DNA of 64,000 bases, taken from Mesostigma viride (lineage: Eukaryota; Streptophyta; Mesostigmatophyceae; Mesostigmatales; Mesostigmataceae). The translations under genes were made by a program, and so were the position numbers. How positions within the stretch are numbered: position 1 is the first letter of the stretch; every line of letters starts with the position of its first letter. Shown here in pieces: positions 1 to 12,779 of the stretch. The DNA lies in NCBI GenBank assembly GCA_009746045.1, contig RPFO01000167.1:911431-975430 (forward strand), given 5' to 3'. The notes under the pieces are model-generated. The model was not told the origin of the DNA and searched no databases. It was given only the letters and a program-made list of their open reading frames with translations.

Positions 1-508
1 CTTTTAATAGGTTGTTCGCCCCTGACCCCGTGTACAACGACATGCTAGCTGCTTTGACTGTTGTTTCGTGTTCCCATGAGGGTGCTATGAGTTTATGCCC
101 CAGCCGCGATGCACTCCACGACACCACCTGTATCCATAACGTGTACGAGTGTGGACAGCGTGTCTGTCAAGTCAGCAGATGGATCCAAGCGGATCAAGAC
201 CGCATGCCAGTTCATGGGCACCTCCTGGCTGTCCAGGAGCACATGTTGAGTGTGAAATGCAGAGCCTCGGCGCCATAGACAAGCTGTGTGATGACCAGGC
301 CTACCTTGAGCATGCCATGTCCATGGGGGGATTAGCGAGGACAGCATGGGCCTGCTGAAGGTTGCCATCACCTCAGCAGCCGTAGATGAGAGCAAAACAA
401 ATTGTTATGCTCATGGAGATGATGTGGGACCTGAACAAGGCCAATGCCCCGCCCGAGGCAGTCCTACAGGATGCTCAGGGGCTCTTCGATACTTCGATCC
501 ATGATTAG
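1..508 (+). pseudogene. RING/SIAH-like gene, copy 1, 3' fragment with frameshifts
   Basis: This matches codons for the C-terminal half of the intact gene at 15385-16523 and ends at the equivalent TAG at 506-508. The reading frame is broken several times by one- or two-base losses, for example near 50-110 and 230-270, so no long ORF remains. The 5' end lies outside the window. The indels look like long-read errors or decay; the sequence alone cannot decide. Confidence 0.75.
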
Positions 509-876
509 GGTGTGTTGAGACCGTACAGGGTCATAGAGTAGGGGCCAATGAAGCAAGTAGGAATAAAATTTTCTAAATTGAACATTAATACTTTTAAGTA
601 TCCAAGTACAGGCCACGTGGCAGCCAGAAAGCCCGAGGTAGTACAGGTAGTACAGGTAGTTGGCATTGCACTAGAATCGCGGATTCGCGTGCCACCCTGT
701 CCGTACCCACGGGACCCGGCAGGTGACGTCACGAGTACGTAAGGATGACGTCATCTAAAATGCAAAGATCGTCATCTTTACGTCATGATGACGTCAGCAA
801 CCGACGATTCCCCGTGGTTCTCTCCAGGGACCCAAGGGAAACGGCCGTATCGCCCCGAGGGTCCAGGGTTTAGGGA

Positions 877-887
877 CGGAACGGCTT
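877..887. other. Telomere loop A (flop form)
   Basis: These eleven unpaired bases (CGGAACGGCTT) sit at the exact centre of palindrome A. They are the reverse complement of the loop at 15009-15019, although both lie in the same orientation between identical stems. Poxvirus and asfarvirus hairpin ends exist in such inverted-complementary flip and flop forms. Confidence 0.7.
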
Positions 888-1250
888 TCCCTAAACCCTG
901 GACCCTCGGGCGATACGGCCGTTTCCCTTGGGTCCTGGAGAGAACCACGGGGAATCGTCGGTTTGCTGACGTCATCATGACGTAAAGATGACGATCTTTG
1001 CATTTAGATGACGTCATCCTTACGTACTCGTGACGTCACCTGCCGGTCCCGTGGGTACGACAGGGTGGCACGCGAATCCGCGATTCTAGTGCAATGCCAA
1101 CTACCTGTACTACCTGTACTACCTCCGCTTTCTGCTGCCACGTGGCCTGTACTTGGATACTTAAAAAGTATTTAATGTTCAATTTAGAAAATTTTATTCC
1201 TACTTGCTTCATTGCCCCTACTCTATGACCCTGTACGGTCTCAACACACC

Positions 1251-2383
1251 CTAATCATGGATCGAAGTATCGAAGAGCCCCTGAGCATCCTGTAGGACTG
1301 CCTCGGGCGGGGCATTGGCCTTGTTCAGGTCCCACATCATCTCCATGAGCATCAACATCTTTGTCTTTGCCTCCTCATCTACGGCTGCTGAGGTGATGGC
1401 AACCTTCAGCAGGCCCATGCTGTCCTCGCTAATCCCACCCATGGACATGGCATGCTCAAGGTAGGCCTGGTCATCACACAGCTTGTCTATGGCCGCCGAG
1501 GCCTCTGCCATTTCACACTCCAACATGTGCTCCTGGACAGCCAGCGAGGAGTGCCCATGAACTGGCATGCGGTCTTTGATCCGCTTGGACCATCTGCTGA
1601 CTTGACAGACACGCTGTACCCACACTCGTACACGTTATGGATACAGGTGGTGTCGTGGAGTGCCATCGCGGCCTTGGGCATAAACTCATAGCACCCCTCA
1701 TGGAACACGAAACAAAGTCAAAAGCAGCTAGCATGTCGTTGTACACGGGGTCAGGGGCGAACAACCTATTAAAAGTGGACGCTTTCATGTCGAATAGGCG
1801 GTGCACTTGGGGCATTGGAATCTGACTAGCTTATCCGCAAGGCCTGCACGTTGTCGCGATATAAACTTCTCACGACACGCCCCTTCACACATAAAGATCT
1901 TACACGTGTGCCCGTCCGTGTTGCAGACGGCAAGCGTCTTGGGCCGTGTCATTGCACACACAGCATTTCTCCACCAAGTTGCGCGCGTGGCTTGACCGTT
2001 TCTTTGAGGCCTTCAGATTCTTCTCGAGTTCTTGAGCTGCTGGCGTGTCTGCCCGGCATGGGGGCCACCTTGCGAGTGCTTGGGACTGGGACAGGCCGCG
2101 TGGGAGGGGTCCCTGGGTGGCATGTTCAGGAAATCTGCATGTGGATAAGGGCGAACCAGAACGATTTGGGGCGATTCGTTAGAACGATTCAAACGTACAC
2201 ACCAAGACGATTCCGAATACGGACGTAAAGGGGAAAAGACTCACCAAAATCGGCATAGTCCTTGACCCGGTTTGCCACGGCTTGGACCCTGGTGGTGCTT
2301 TTCGTGTAATCAAAGATCGTCGCGCCGATCGCGATTTGCCTCGCTATGGCTGCGGATGAACTAGCAAAGGCGGGACGATTCAT
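1251..2383 (-). pseudogene. RING/SIAH-like gene, copy 2, frameshifted
   Basis: This is a full-length copy of the gene at 15385-16523, including the equivalent ATG at 2383, the GTGAGT donor after 2245 and the CAG acceptor before 2134. Exon 2 (2134-1251) is broken by indels, for example an extra GA near 1548 and missing bases near 1800-1860 and 2030-2070. Only its C-terminal 124 codons stay open. The preserved exon 1 length (139 nt) and splice signals show that the whole gene was copied. Indels concentrate in homopolymers, which favours sequencing error over decay. Confidence 0.75.
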
Positions 2384-3124
2384 GTGGTAGGCCATGGACG
2401 ATTGAATCGTCGACGATTGGATTTTCGCGTGGGTATGGTGGGTCTGGCACGGGATGGATTGTGCCCACTTTGCGAAGTCCGTCGGCCTATATGCCTCTGG
2501 TTTCCCGTGGCCGACGCACTGGAACCACGAGATTGTTTGGACCAATCGCGACCGTAGATTTGGGCCGCGTGGCGAATCGTCGGTTACTGAACTCTGACAA
2601 GATCCCCCGTGGATCGTCGAAATGTGCCACGGGGGTCTGAAAATGTACGGATCGTCGGTCGTAACCGCCGCTGAAAATCCACGTGGACGATTCAGTGTCT
2701 GACAAGATCCCCGTGGATCGCCGATCCGTACCACGTGGGTCTGAATCGTCAGAAATATCCGCGCCAGGGTCTGTCAGAAGTGGCGCGGCGCCGCTGAAAT
2801 CCCGTGCCAATCGGCGGTTATCCACGGGGGACTTGTCAGAATCCACGTGAACTCGTGCCGCGGGCGGCGGATCCACGGCATATTCGGATTTTATTCCGAT
2901 CCTGTCCCGTGGCAGGACGATATGAGCCACGGGATTCGTCTGACAAGCGGAACCGATTCACAGCCACGGGATTTTTGCGACCCACGGGAAAGGGTATAAA
3001 AGCCGAGGCACTCTGCCTCGAAGGTCACCAAACCACGCAAGCATCCCAAGCTCACACAAACTTCTCACCGATCCCAATCGTTTCTTGACGATCCAATCGT
3101 CTCTCTGTACTCGCAATCGTCTCT
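2384..3124. promoter_or_regulatory. Divergent promoter region, terminal-unit copy 2
   Basis: This is a non-coding copy of the divergent region at 16524-17256. It is packed with CCCGTGG/CCACGGG words and GATTCG/CGAATC words, and has a TATAAAA box at 2995-3001 facing the gene that starts at 3125. No credible ORF was seen in it. Confidence 0.65.
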
Positions 3125-4757
3125 ATGGCTCGCACCAAGAAGGCAGTCGATTGTGACGCCAACGGCATGCCTTACCACATGCCTCATCCCGCCAACGGGT
3201 GGGATGTCCAGGTCCTGCTATCCTTCTGGCCGGTGCTGCAGGAGGTCCTCAAGGCCCGCAACGATTCCGGTCTTCCCATCATCACCAAGCCCATTCGCCA
3301 GGCCTGCGAGTGGTGCGGCGGCCTGTTCCCGCTGGAGTTCTTCCCCGGCGAGGAGACGGGACATTACACCTTCCACTGCCTGAGCTGCACCAGGAAGTCC
3401 TGGTACGTTTTCTTGCCTTGCTTTTTTCTGCACCGGACTGCCTTTTTTCTGATTCCAAGTGCTTGTTTGTTACCATTGTCACTGACTCGGTCTGGGATAT
3501 TAATGCTATGTGGACTTGTACTTGCAGAACGGCCCCTCCCATCAACCCGAAGGCCCCCCGTGTTAAGTGTGCCAAGTGCGGTCTCAAGGTGGATCTGGCC
3601 AGCTGCCCTCCTGATGAGAACTGGGAGCGGACCCACTGCCGCAAGTGCGTCAACTACGGCTTTGTGATGATGGCTGTCTGCCCACCGCCTCCTCCCACCG
3701 GTGATGACTACAAGCCCCTCACCAAGGAGGAGTGGGCTGAGGGCATGTCCTCTGACGAGAGGAGGAGGTGGAGGAGGAGGAAGAGGAGGACGTGGACGCC
3801 CCTGCTGCCCTGCTTGCCCACGCTGAGGAGCCTGAGCCGGTCACCCCAAGTCCCCTGCTGCCACTGCCACCCCTGCCACCCCTGTCGCCCCCAACGCCCC
3901 CGTGAAGGCCCCTGCCCCTGCTGATGAGGAGGAGGATGACGACCTGAAGGCCGGCAGCGCGAGGAGTTCAAGGCCGCTGCTGCCAAGCGCAGGGCCATGG
4001 AGGACATGCCCCCCTGTGCCAAGAAGGCAGGATGGTGAAGGAGAAGCCCAAGCCCCAGTCCCACCCCAGTCCCAGCCCAAGCCCCAGTCCCAGTACGTCC
4101 GTGCAGCAACGCAACCTCGCAGCCCGTGGTATGGCCACTGGCTTTGCTGGAGTCAAGCACAGCCTCTACGACCTGTCTGCTCGTGGCATCAATTTCCTGA
4201 AGTCTGGGGCCTTGGTCCGAGTGGCAGCGCCCGGTTCCAGCGTGAGGACACCACCCCTGCCCCCAAGGAGGACCACGGCCCCATCAATGCCTATGCGGTG
4301 GTGGCGGACATGAACGCCAAGGATGTCAAGGACCTGGTGGACCTGGTGGCGAGGCAGGAGTCCTGCCAGCTGGAGAGGGGGGTATTGCAAAGGCCATGGG
4401 CTGGTGAGTGCGTGCCCTGCCTGGTGGCAGGGTGTTCCAGAGGGCCGCCAATGACATGGTGGAGATGCTGAAGCCACGGGGGCCAAGAAGAAGTATCACA
4501 AGTGCGACATCTGCGAGAGCTACACCAAGAAGTACCTGTTTTCGGGCATTGCCAGGGGTGCAACGCCCATCCTCACGGTGCCTGCTATGACTGTGTCAAG
4601 GACTTGCTGGCCAAGAAGGTGACCTGAAGGCGCCGGTGATGTGCCCCTTCTGTGCGAACGAGCACCCCAGGGGTGTCTTCCGCAACGAGCTGGATGCCCC
4701 CTTCTTCCGCTTTGACGCGGAGAAGTCCATCCTGGCAGCTGCTCACATGAGCTCTGA
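3125..4757 (+). pseudogene. RING-type acidic protein gene, copy 2, frameshifted
   Basis: This copy of the intact gene at 17257-18910 keeps the same ATG context, the same first exon and the intron region. Many single-base losses break exon 2, for example near 3760, 3850, 3960, 4025 and 4620. The equivalent stop is at 4755-4757. A G-to-C type change and an extra base lie near the intron donor (AAGTCCTGG instead of AAGGTCCTGG). It would not make the full protein as written. I treat it as an error-rich duplicate of the terminal gene rather than an independent locus. Confidence 0.75.
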
Positions 4758-5325
4758 GTAGTGGGTTTCCTAGGGTTTTCCTAGTGTTGCTGGCCCATTG
4801 GGAGGCCTTGGTAGGGCCAATACGTCGCCCTTTTGGCACTAAGTGCCCCTGTCTGCTTGTTTCTGTAGTTCAACGTAGTACAGTTTAGTTCAGACTAGTA
4901 TAATTGTAGAATTGTATAGTTCACTTTAAGTAGATGTACTTCATTTTACTTCAAATGACTATAACTTAATGAAAAGTCGTTGCATGTTACTTCCCATTGC
5001 ATTTCTGTAGTATAAATGTAGTACAACTAGTACAAATGCACTTAGATATAGTTCAGATTAGTACAAGTCCATCGAATGTAGTTCAAGTGTATATTCGGTA
5101 TCCGTACTAGGCAAATTTTCGATTCCTGCCCCGAAATTCACTTCGAATGCACAAAGGGTCGAAATTTTCCAAGTCCCACGCGAAATGCGAAATTCCCCGT
5201 GGCAGGCGCCAGCACAGGGGCAAATTTCTAGAAGGTGCATGCATGCGTGAATGCACGGGTGTAATTAATTAAATACCATTTTGCACAGGCAAAAGCCGGC
5301 GGCGTACAGGCTGGGCAAGGCAAAA
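4758..5325. other. AT-rich intergenic spacer, copy 2
   Basis: This equals 18911-19478. It contains a degenerate run of AGTTCA/AGTACA/ACTAGTA words from about 4865 to 5095 and a TAATTAATTAAATACC box about 50 nt before the ATG at 5326. No gene was seen. Confidence 0.6.
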
Positions 5326-6151
5326 ATGGCGGAAAATTTGCTCAGATGCATGGACAGGGCTGGGTGGAAAACAATCTTTGAATGCGTCGGTACCAAATTC
5401 GACCGTGACATGAAGAACATCCTCGCCGAAATCGCGGCCTTGAAGGCAATGCTGCCAGTTGCAGAGGGGACTTTACGCCATGGCAAATCATTCAAGATCG
5501 GTGAGGCCAGCAAGGCCAAATCCGTCGTTGTCAAGAAAGAAGAGAAGGCGGAAAAGAAAGAATTCGAAATCCGGACATCCAGGATGCCAGGATGGTGCTG
5601 GGGAAGGAGGAGGATCTCATCGAGGTGAAGGTGACCTGGAATAACTACGAGCCACCGGCCGACCAGCACCCCGATGTTACGGAGGAGGAGCGCTGGATCT
5701 GGCTGCATGATGTCAACGTCAACTGCGACAGCTCGATGCGCCAGTTCCTCGGCGTGTTTGAGAAGACCAAGTCGAAGCTCAACAAAGAAGATTTACGACT
5801 CCTGCACCAAGCAGCAGGTGGAGGAAGCCTGGGACGAGATCGTGGAGAAGCGCCGCAGCAAGAATGCCAAAAACGCAAGGCCGCGGAAGACACCGACCCG
5901 ATCGCCGAGCTCAAGAAGCAGATGGAGGAGATGAAGAAGGCCCACGTCGAGATGGAGGCCTCGTACCAGATGCGCCTTGACAAGGCCATGGAGGCCTTGA
6001 GGGAGTCCCACAAGAATATCGACGCGTTGGCCAAAAAGGCCAACATGCCTACCATGGACGAAGTGCTCAGGCTGAAGAGTGCATCTAGCCAGGACCAGGG
6101 GGCAGGGCCATCTGGCCAGGACAAGGGGGAGCAGTAGAGGCCAAGCCCTAG
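5326..6151 (+). pseudogene. Coiled-coil protein gene, copy 2, frameshifted
   Basis: This is a copy of the intact 275-codon gene at 19479-20306. The first 81 or so codons match, then indels near 5570, 5787 and 6131 change frame. The equivalent stop is TAG at 6149-6151. As in the neighbouring copies, the breaks are one-base changes in or near short homopolymers. Confidence 0.75.
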
Positions 6152-6377
6152 ATACGTATGGCTGCTGTGACAGCCTGGAACAATCATGACCAATGCAATG
6201 GCTGCTGTGACAGCCTGAAACACTGATGCATTATTGATATTTGTAATAAAAAATGGATTTTCATGGTGGCATGATGCATGTGTCTATGTTTGTCCCGTGC
6301 CTGGTGTGGCTGTACCACGTAGTTATGCTGTCATCTGTCAACACCCCTGGAGGGTCACCCTGTTGGACCGTAGAGAG

Positions 6378-8871
6378 ATGCAGCCAGCCCCAGGCGTGTC
6401 GCAGACAGTAATCACTACCGTAGGCCGGTGCCGCACCTCGGCGCAGGTTTTTTCAGCTGTGCATGGAGAAAAAACGTGTCTCAATCCAGAGACCCCCGTC
6501 GGTTCATGTCATGCAGCCTAGAAAACTGGAGCGATGGAGCCACAACTAACGGGAAAGCCGCATTCAAATTCGCCTAGCCGGCACGGGTCACAATGGCCGA
6601 CAGGAATATGCAGCCAGCCCAGGCGTGTCGCAGACAGTAATCACTACCGTAGGCCGCGGTGCCGCACCTCGGCGCAGGTTTTTTCAGCTGTGCATGGAGA
6701 AAAAAACGTGTCTCAATCCAGGAACCCCCGTCGGTTCATGTCATGCAGCCTAGAAAACTGGAGCGATGGAGCCACAACTAACGGGAAAGCCGCATTCAAA
6801 TTCGTCTAGCCCACGGGTCACAATTGGCCGACAGGTAGATGCAGCCAGCCCCAGGCGTGTCGCAGACAGTAATCACTACCGTACCGCGGTGCCGCACCTC
6901 GGCGCAGGTTTTTTCAGCTGTGCATGGAGAAAAAAACGTGTCTCAATCCAGGAACCCCCGTCGGTTCATGTCATGCAGCCTAGAAAACTGGAGCGATGGA
7001 GCCACAACTAACGGGAAAGCCGCATTCAAATTCGCCTAGCCCACGGGTCACAATTGGCCGACAGGTAGATGCAGCCAGCCCCAGGCGTGTCGCAGACAGT
7101 AATCACTACCGTAGGCCGCGGTGCCGCACCTCGGCGCAGTTTTTTCAGCTGTGCATGGAGAAAAAAACGTGTCTCAATCCAGGAACCCCGTCGGTTCATG
7201 TCATGCAGCCTAGAAAACTGGAGCGATGGAGCCACAACTAACGGGAAAGCCGCATTCAAATTCGCCTAGCCGGCACGGGTCACAATTGGCCGACAGGTAG
7301 ATGCAGCCAGCCCCAGGCGTGTCGCAGACAGTAATCACTACCGTAGGCCGCGGTGCCGCACCTCGGCGCAGGTTTTTTCAGCTGTGCATGGAGAAAAAAA
7401 ACGTGTCTCAATCCAGAACCCCCGTCGGTTCATGTCATGCAGCCTAGAAAACTGGAGCGATGGAGCCACAACTAACGGGAAAGCCGCATTCAAATTCGCC
7501 TAGCCCACGGGTCACAATTGGCCGACAGGTAGATGCAGCCAGCCCCAGGCGTGTCGCAGACAGTAATCACTACCGTAGGCCGCGTGCCGCACCTCGGCGC
7601 AGGTTTTTTCAGCTGTGCATGGAGAAAAAAACGTGTCTCAATCCAGGAACCCCCGTCGGTTCATGTCATGCAGCCTAGAAAACTGGAGCGATGGAGCCAC
7701 AACTAACGGGAAAGCCGCATTCAAATTCGCCTAGCCCACGGGTCACAATTGGCCGACAGGTAGATGCAGCCAGCCCCAGGCGTGTCGCAGACAGTAATCA
7801 CTACCGTAGGCCGCGTGCCGCACCTCGGCGCAGGTTTTTTCAGCTGTGCATGGAGAAAAAAACGTGTCTCAATCCAGGAACCCCCGTCGGTTCATGTCAT
7901 GCAGCCTAGAAAACTGGAGCGATGGAGCCACAACTAACGGGAAAGCCGCATTCAAATTCGCCTAGCCCACGGGTCACAATTGGCCGACAGGTAGATGCAG
8001 CCAGCCCCAGGCGTGTCGCAGACAGTAATACACCGTAGGCCGCGGTGCCGCACCTCGGCGCAGGTTTTTTCAGCTGTGCATGGAGAAAAAAACGTGTCTC
8101 AATCCAGGAACCCCCGTCGGTTCATGTCATGCAGCCTAGAAAACTGGAGCGATGGAGCCACAACTAACGGGAAAGCCGCATTCAAATTCGCCTAGCCCAC
8201 GGGTCACAATTGGCCGACAGGTAGATGCAGCCAGCCCCAGGCGTGTCGCAGACAGTAATCACTACCGTAGGCCGCGGTGCCGCACCTCGGCGCAGTTTTT
8301 TTCAGCTGTGCATGAGAAAAAAAACGTGTCTCAATCCAGGAACCCCCGTCGGTTCATGTCATGCAGCCTAGAAAACTGGAGCGATGGAGCCACAACTAAC
8401 GGGAAAGCCGCATTCAAATTCGCCTAGCCCACGGGTCACAATTGGCCGACAGGTAGATGCAGCCAGCCCCAGGTGTCGCAGACAGTAATCACTACCGTAG
8501 GCCGCGGTGCCGCACCTCGGCGCAGGTTTTTTTCAGCTGTGCATGGAGAAAAAAACGTGTCTCAATCCAGGAACCCCCGTCGGTTCATGTCATGCAGCCT
8601 AGAAAACTGGAGCGATGGAGCCACAACTAACGGAAAGCCGCATTCAAATTCGCCTAGCCCACGGGTCACAATTGGCCGACAGGTAGATGCAGCCAGCCCC
8701 AGGCGTGTCGCAGACAGTAATCACTACCGTAGGCCGCGGTGCCGCACCTCGGCGCAGGTTTTTCAGCTGTGCATGGAGAAAAAAACGTGTCTCAATCCAG
8801 GAACCCCCGTCGGTTCATGTCATGCAGCCTAGAAAACTGGAGCGATGGAGCCACAACTAACGGGAAAGCCG
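6378..8871 (+). repeat. 231-bp tandem repeat array, forward part
   Basis: There are eleven head-to-tail units of 230-232 bp, each starting ATGCAGCCAGCC, at 6378, 6608, 6839, 7069, 7301, 7533, 7764, 7995, 8225, 8457 and 8687. The last is cut short at about 8871. Units are nearly identical, differing mostly in homopolymer lengths and in an occasional CGG before CACGGGT. Short ORFs of 66-91 codons repeat in every unit but shift frame between units and show no protein-like features, so I do not call them genes. The array begins directly after the terminal-unit boundary (GGACCGTAG at 6365-6373). Confidence 0.92.
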
Positions 8872-9552
8872 ATCATGGCGAATGAATGCGGCTTTCCCGT
8901 TAGTTGTGGCTCCATCGCTCCAGTTTCTAGGCTGCATGACATGAACCGACGGGGGTTCCTGGATTGAGACACGTTTTTTTTCCATGCACAGCTGAAAAAA
9001 CCTGCGCCGAGGTGCGGCACCGCGGCCTACGGTAGTGATTACTGTCTGCGACACGCCTGGGGCTGGCTGCATCTACCTGTCGGCCAATTGTGACCCGTGG
9101 GCTAGACGAATTTGAATGCGGCTTTCCCGTTAGTTGTGGCTCCATCGCTCCAGTTTTCTAGGCTGCATGACATGAACCGACGGGGGTTCCTGGATTGAGA
9201 CACGTTTTTTTTCTCCATGCACAGCTGAAAAAACCTGCGCCGAGGTGCGGCACCGCGGCCTACGGTAGTGATTACTGTCTGCGACACGCCTGGGGCTGGC
9301 TGCATCTACCTGTCGGCCAATTGTGACCCGTGCCGGCTAGGCGAATTTGAATGCGGCTTTCCCGTTAGTTGTGGCTCCATCGCTCCAGTTTTCTAGGCTG
9401 CATGACATGAACCGACGGGGGTTCCTGGATTGAGACACGTTTTTTTCTCCATGCACAGCTGAAAAAACCTGCGCCGAGGTGCGGCACCGCGGCCTACGGT
9501 AGTGATTACTGTCTGCGACACGCCTGGGGCTGGCTGCATCTACCTCTACGGT
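8872..9552 (-). repeat. 231-bp tandem repeat array, inverted part
   Basis: About 2.9 units of the same 231-bp repeat run in the opposite direction, with unit ends at 9072, 9305 and 9542. They join the forward array at a short irregular junction (about 8871-8878, ATCATGG) that has lost two T residues from the usual unit. They end at the terminal-unit boundary at about 9553. The junction is not a tidy loop like those at 877 and 15009, so it may be a recombination point or an assembly join. Confidence 0.9.
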
Positions 9553-9766
9553 CCAACAGGGTGACCCTCCAGGGGTGTTGACAGATGACAGCATAACTAC
9601 GTGGTACAGCCACACCAGGCACGGGACAAACATAGACACATGCATCATGCCACCATGAAAATCCATTTTTATTACAAATATCAATAATGCATCAGTGTTT
9701 CAGGCTGTCACAGCAGCCATTGCATTGGTCATGATTGTTCCAGGCTGTCACAGCAGCCATACGTAT

Positions 9767-10574
9767 CTAGGGCTTGGCCTCTACTGCCTCCCCCTTGTCC
9801 TGGCCAGATGGCCCTGCCCCCTGGTCCTGGCTAGATGCACTCTTCAGCCTGAGCACTTCGTCCATGGTAGGCATGTTGGCCTTTTTGGCCAACGCGTCGA
9901 TATTCTTGTGGGACTCCCTCAAGGCCTCCATGGCCTCGTCAAGGCGCATCTGGTAGGAGGCCTCCATCTCGACGTGGGCCTTCTTCATCTCCTCCATCTG
10001 CTTCTTGAGCTCGGCGATCGGGTCGGTGTCTCCGCGGCCTTGCGTTTCTTGGATTCTTGCTGCGGCGCTTCTCCACGATCTCGTCCCAGGCTCCTCCACC
10101 TGCTGCTGTGGTGCAGGAGTCGTAAATCTTCTTGTTGAGCTTCGACTTGGTCTTCTCAAACACGCTGAGGAACTGGCGCATCGGCTGTCGCAGTTGACGT
10201 TGACATCGTGCAGCCAGATCCAGCGCTCTCCTCCGTAACATCGGGGTGCTGATCGGCCGGCTCGTAGTTATTCCAGGTCACCTTTACCTCGATGCCTCCT
10301 CCTTCCCGCACCTCCTGGCATCCTGGATGTCCGCGTCGAATTCTTTCTTTCCGCCTTCTCTTCTTTCTTGACAACGACGGATTTGGCCTTGCTGGCCTCA
10401 CCGATCTTGAATGATTTGCCATGGCGTAAAGTCCCCTCTGCAACTGGCAGCGTTGCCTTCAAGGCCGCGATTTCGGCGAGGATGTTCTTAATGTCACGGT
10501 CGAATTTGGTACCGACGCATTCAAAGATTGTTTTCCACCCTGCCTGTCCATGCATCTGAGCAAATTTCCGCCAT
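9767..10574 (-). pseudogene. Coiled-coil protein gene, copy 3, frameshifted
   Basis: This copy of the gene at 19479-20306 runs from the equivalent ATG at 10574 to the TAG at 9767. The N-terminal 100 or so codons and the C-terminal 100 or so codons match, but indels near 10050, 10190, 10300 and 10350 shift the frame. A few substitutions also distinguish it from the intact copy. Confidence 0.75.
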
Positions 10575-11138
10575 TTTCGCTTTGTCCAGCCTGTCCGCCG
10601 CCGGCTTTGCCTGTGCAAAATGGTATTTAATTAATTACACCCGTGCATCACGCACGCATGCACCTTCTAGAATTTTGTCCCTGTGCTGGCGCCTGCCACG
10701 GGGAATTTCGCATTTCGCGTGGGACTTGGAAAATTTCGACCCTTTGTGCATTCGAAGTGAATTTCGGGGCAGGAATCGAAAATATGCCTAGTACGGATAC
10801 CGAATATACACTTGAACTACATTAGATGGACTTGTACTAGATTGAACTACACCTAAGTGCATTTGTACTAATTGTACTACATTTATACTACAGAAATGCA
10901 ATGGGAAGTAACATGCAACGACTTTTCATTAAGTTATAGTCATTTGAAGTAAAATGAAGTACATCTACTTAACTTGAACTATACAATCTACAATTATACT
11001 ACTCTGAACTAAATGTACTACTTTGAACTACAGAAACAAGCAGACAGGGGCACTTAGTGCCAAAAGGGCGACGTATTGGCCCTACCAAGGCCTCCCAAGG
11101 GCCAGCAACACTAGGAAAACCCTAGGAAAACCCACTAC
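10575..11138. other. AT-rich intergenic spacer, copy 3
   Basis: This equals 18911-19478 in reverse, with the same AGTTCA/AGTACA-like words. It shows small indels and no gene. Confidence 0.55.
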
Positions 11139-12779
11139 TCAGAGCTCCAAGTGAGCAGCCGCCAGGATGGACTTCTCGCGTCAAAGTGGAAGAAGGGGGC
11201 ACCAGCTCGTTGCTGAAGACACCCCTGGGGTGCTCGTTCGCACAGAAGGGGCACATCACCGGAGCCTTCATGTCCACCTTCTTGGACAGCAAGTCCTTGA
11301 CACAGTCATAGCAGGCACCGTGAGGATGGGTGTTGCACCCCCTGGCAATGCCGGAAAACAGGTACTTCTTGGTGTAGCTCTCGCAGATGTCGCACTTGTG
11401 ATACTTCTTCTTGGCCCCCGTGGCCTTCAGCATCTCCACCATGTCATTGGTGGCCCTCTGGAACACCCTGCCACCAGGCAGGACACGCACATCCCCAGCC
11501 CCATGGCCTGTGCAATCCCCCCCTCTCCAGCTGGCAGGACTCCTGCCTCGCCACCAGGTCCACCAGGTCCTTGACATCCTTGGCGTTCATGTCCCACCAC
11601 CGCATAGGCATTGATGGGGCCGTGGTCCTCCTTGGGGGCGGGGTGGTGTCCTCACGCTGGAACCGGGCGCTGCCACTCGGACCAAGGGCCCCAGACTTCA
11701 GGTAATTGATTCCACGAGCAGACAGGTCGTAGAGGCTGTGCTTGATTCCAGCCAAGCCAGTGGCCATACCACGGGCGGCGAGGTTGCCGTTGCTGCCACG
11801 GACGTACTGGGACTGGGGCTTTGGCTGGGACTGGGGCTGGGCTGGGACTTGGGCTCCTCCTTGACCATCCTGGCCTTCTTGGCACCAGGGGGGGCATGTC
11901 CTCCACGGCCCTGCGCTTGGCAGCAGCGGCCTTGAACTCCTCCGCGCTGCCGGCCTTCAGGTCGTCATCCTCCTCCTCATCAGCAGGGGCAGGGGCCTTC
12001 ACGGGGGCGTTGGGGGCGACAGGGGTGGCAGGGGTGGCAGGGCAGCAGGGCCTTGGGGGTGACCGGCTCAGGCTCCTCAGCGTGGGCCAGCAGGGCAGCA
12101 GGGGCGTCCACGTCCTCCTCCTCCTCCTCCTCCACCTCCTCCTCCTCGTCAGAGGACATGCCCTCAGCCCACTCCTCCTTGGTGAGGGGCTTGTAGTCAT
12201 CACCGGTGGGAGGAGGCGGTGGGCAGCACGCCATCATCACAAAGCCGTAGTTGACGCACTTGCGGCAGTGGGTCCGCTCCCAGTTCTCATCAGGAGGGCA
12301 GCTGGCCAGATCCACCTTGAGACCGCACTTGGCACACTTAACACGGGGGCCTTCGGGTTGATGGGAGGGGCGCCGTTCTGCAAGTACAAGTCCACATAGC
12401 ATTAATATCCCAGACCGAGTCAGTGACAATGGTAACAACAAGCACTTGGAAGCAGAAAAAGGCAGTCCGGTGCAGAAAAAAGCAAGGCAAGAAAACGTAC
12501 CAGGACCTTCCTGGTGCAGCTCAGGCAGTGGAAGGTGTAATGTCCCGTCTCCTCGCCGGGGAAGAACTCCAGCGGGAACAGGCCGCCGCACCACTCGCAG
12601 GCCTGGCGAATGGGCTTGGTGATGATGGGAAGACCGGAATCGTTGCGGGCCTTGAGGACCTCCTGCAGCACCGGCCAGAAGGATAGCAGGACCTGGACAT
12701 CCCACCCGTTGGCGGGATGAGGCATGTGGTAAGGCATGCCGTTGGCGTCACAATCGACTGCCTTCTTGGTGCGAGCCAT
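11139..12779 (-). pseudogene. RING-type acidic protein gene, copy 3, frameshifted
   Basis: This copy of the gene at 17257-18910 has its ATG at 12779 and the equivalent stop at 11139-11141. Exon 1 and the start of exon 2 are readable. Frameshifts lie near 12350, 12050, 11620 and 11470. Its exon 1 keeps the normal donor context (AAGGTCCTGGTACGTTTT), unlike copy 2. Confidence 0.75.

Larger units (their letters stand above)
1..1778. repeat. Palindromic telomere-like junction A
   Basis: The sequence from base 1 to about 1778 reads as its own reverse complement with small indels. The tip is the 11-nt non-palindromic loop at 877-887 (CGGAACGGCTT), flanked by GGGTTTAGGGA and TCCCTAAACCC. Both arms carry the 3' part of the RING/SIAH-like gene and a cluster of TGACGTCA words. 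This is what a covalently closed hairpin end looks like when read through, or a concatemer junction between two genome copies. It shares its outer sequence with junction B at 15014, but differs at four sites that are the same in both arms. Confidence 0.85.

Noticed and set aside
6378..9552. Possible CRISPR array or coding repeats in the 231-bp units
   Set aside because: Units are 231 bp with no spacers, and the small ORFs in them change frame between units.
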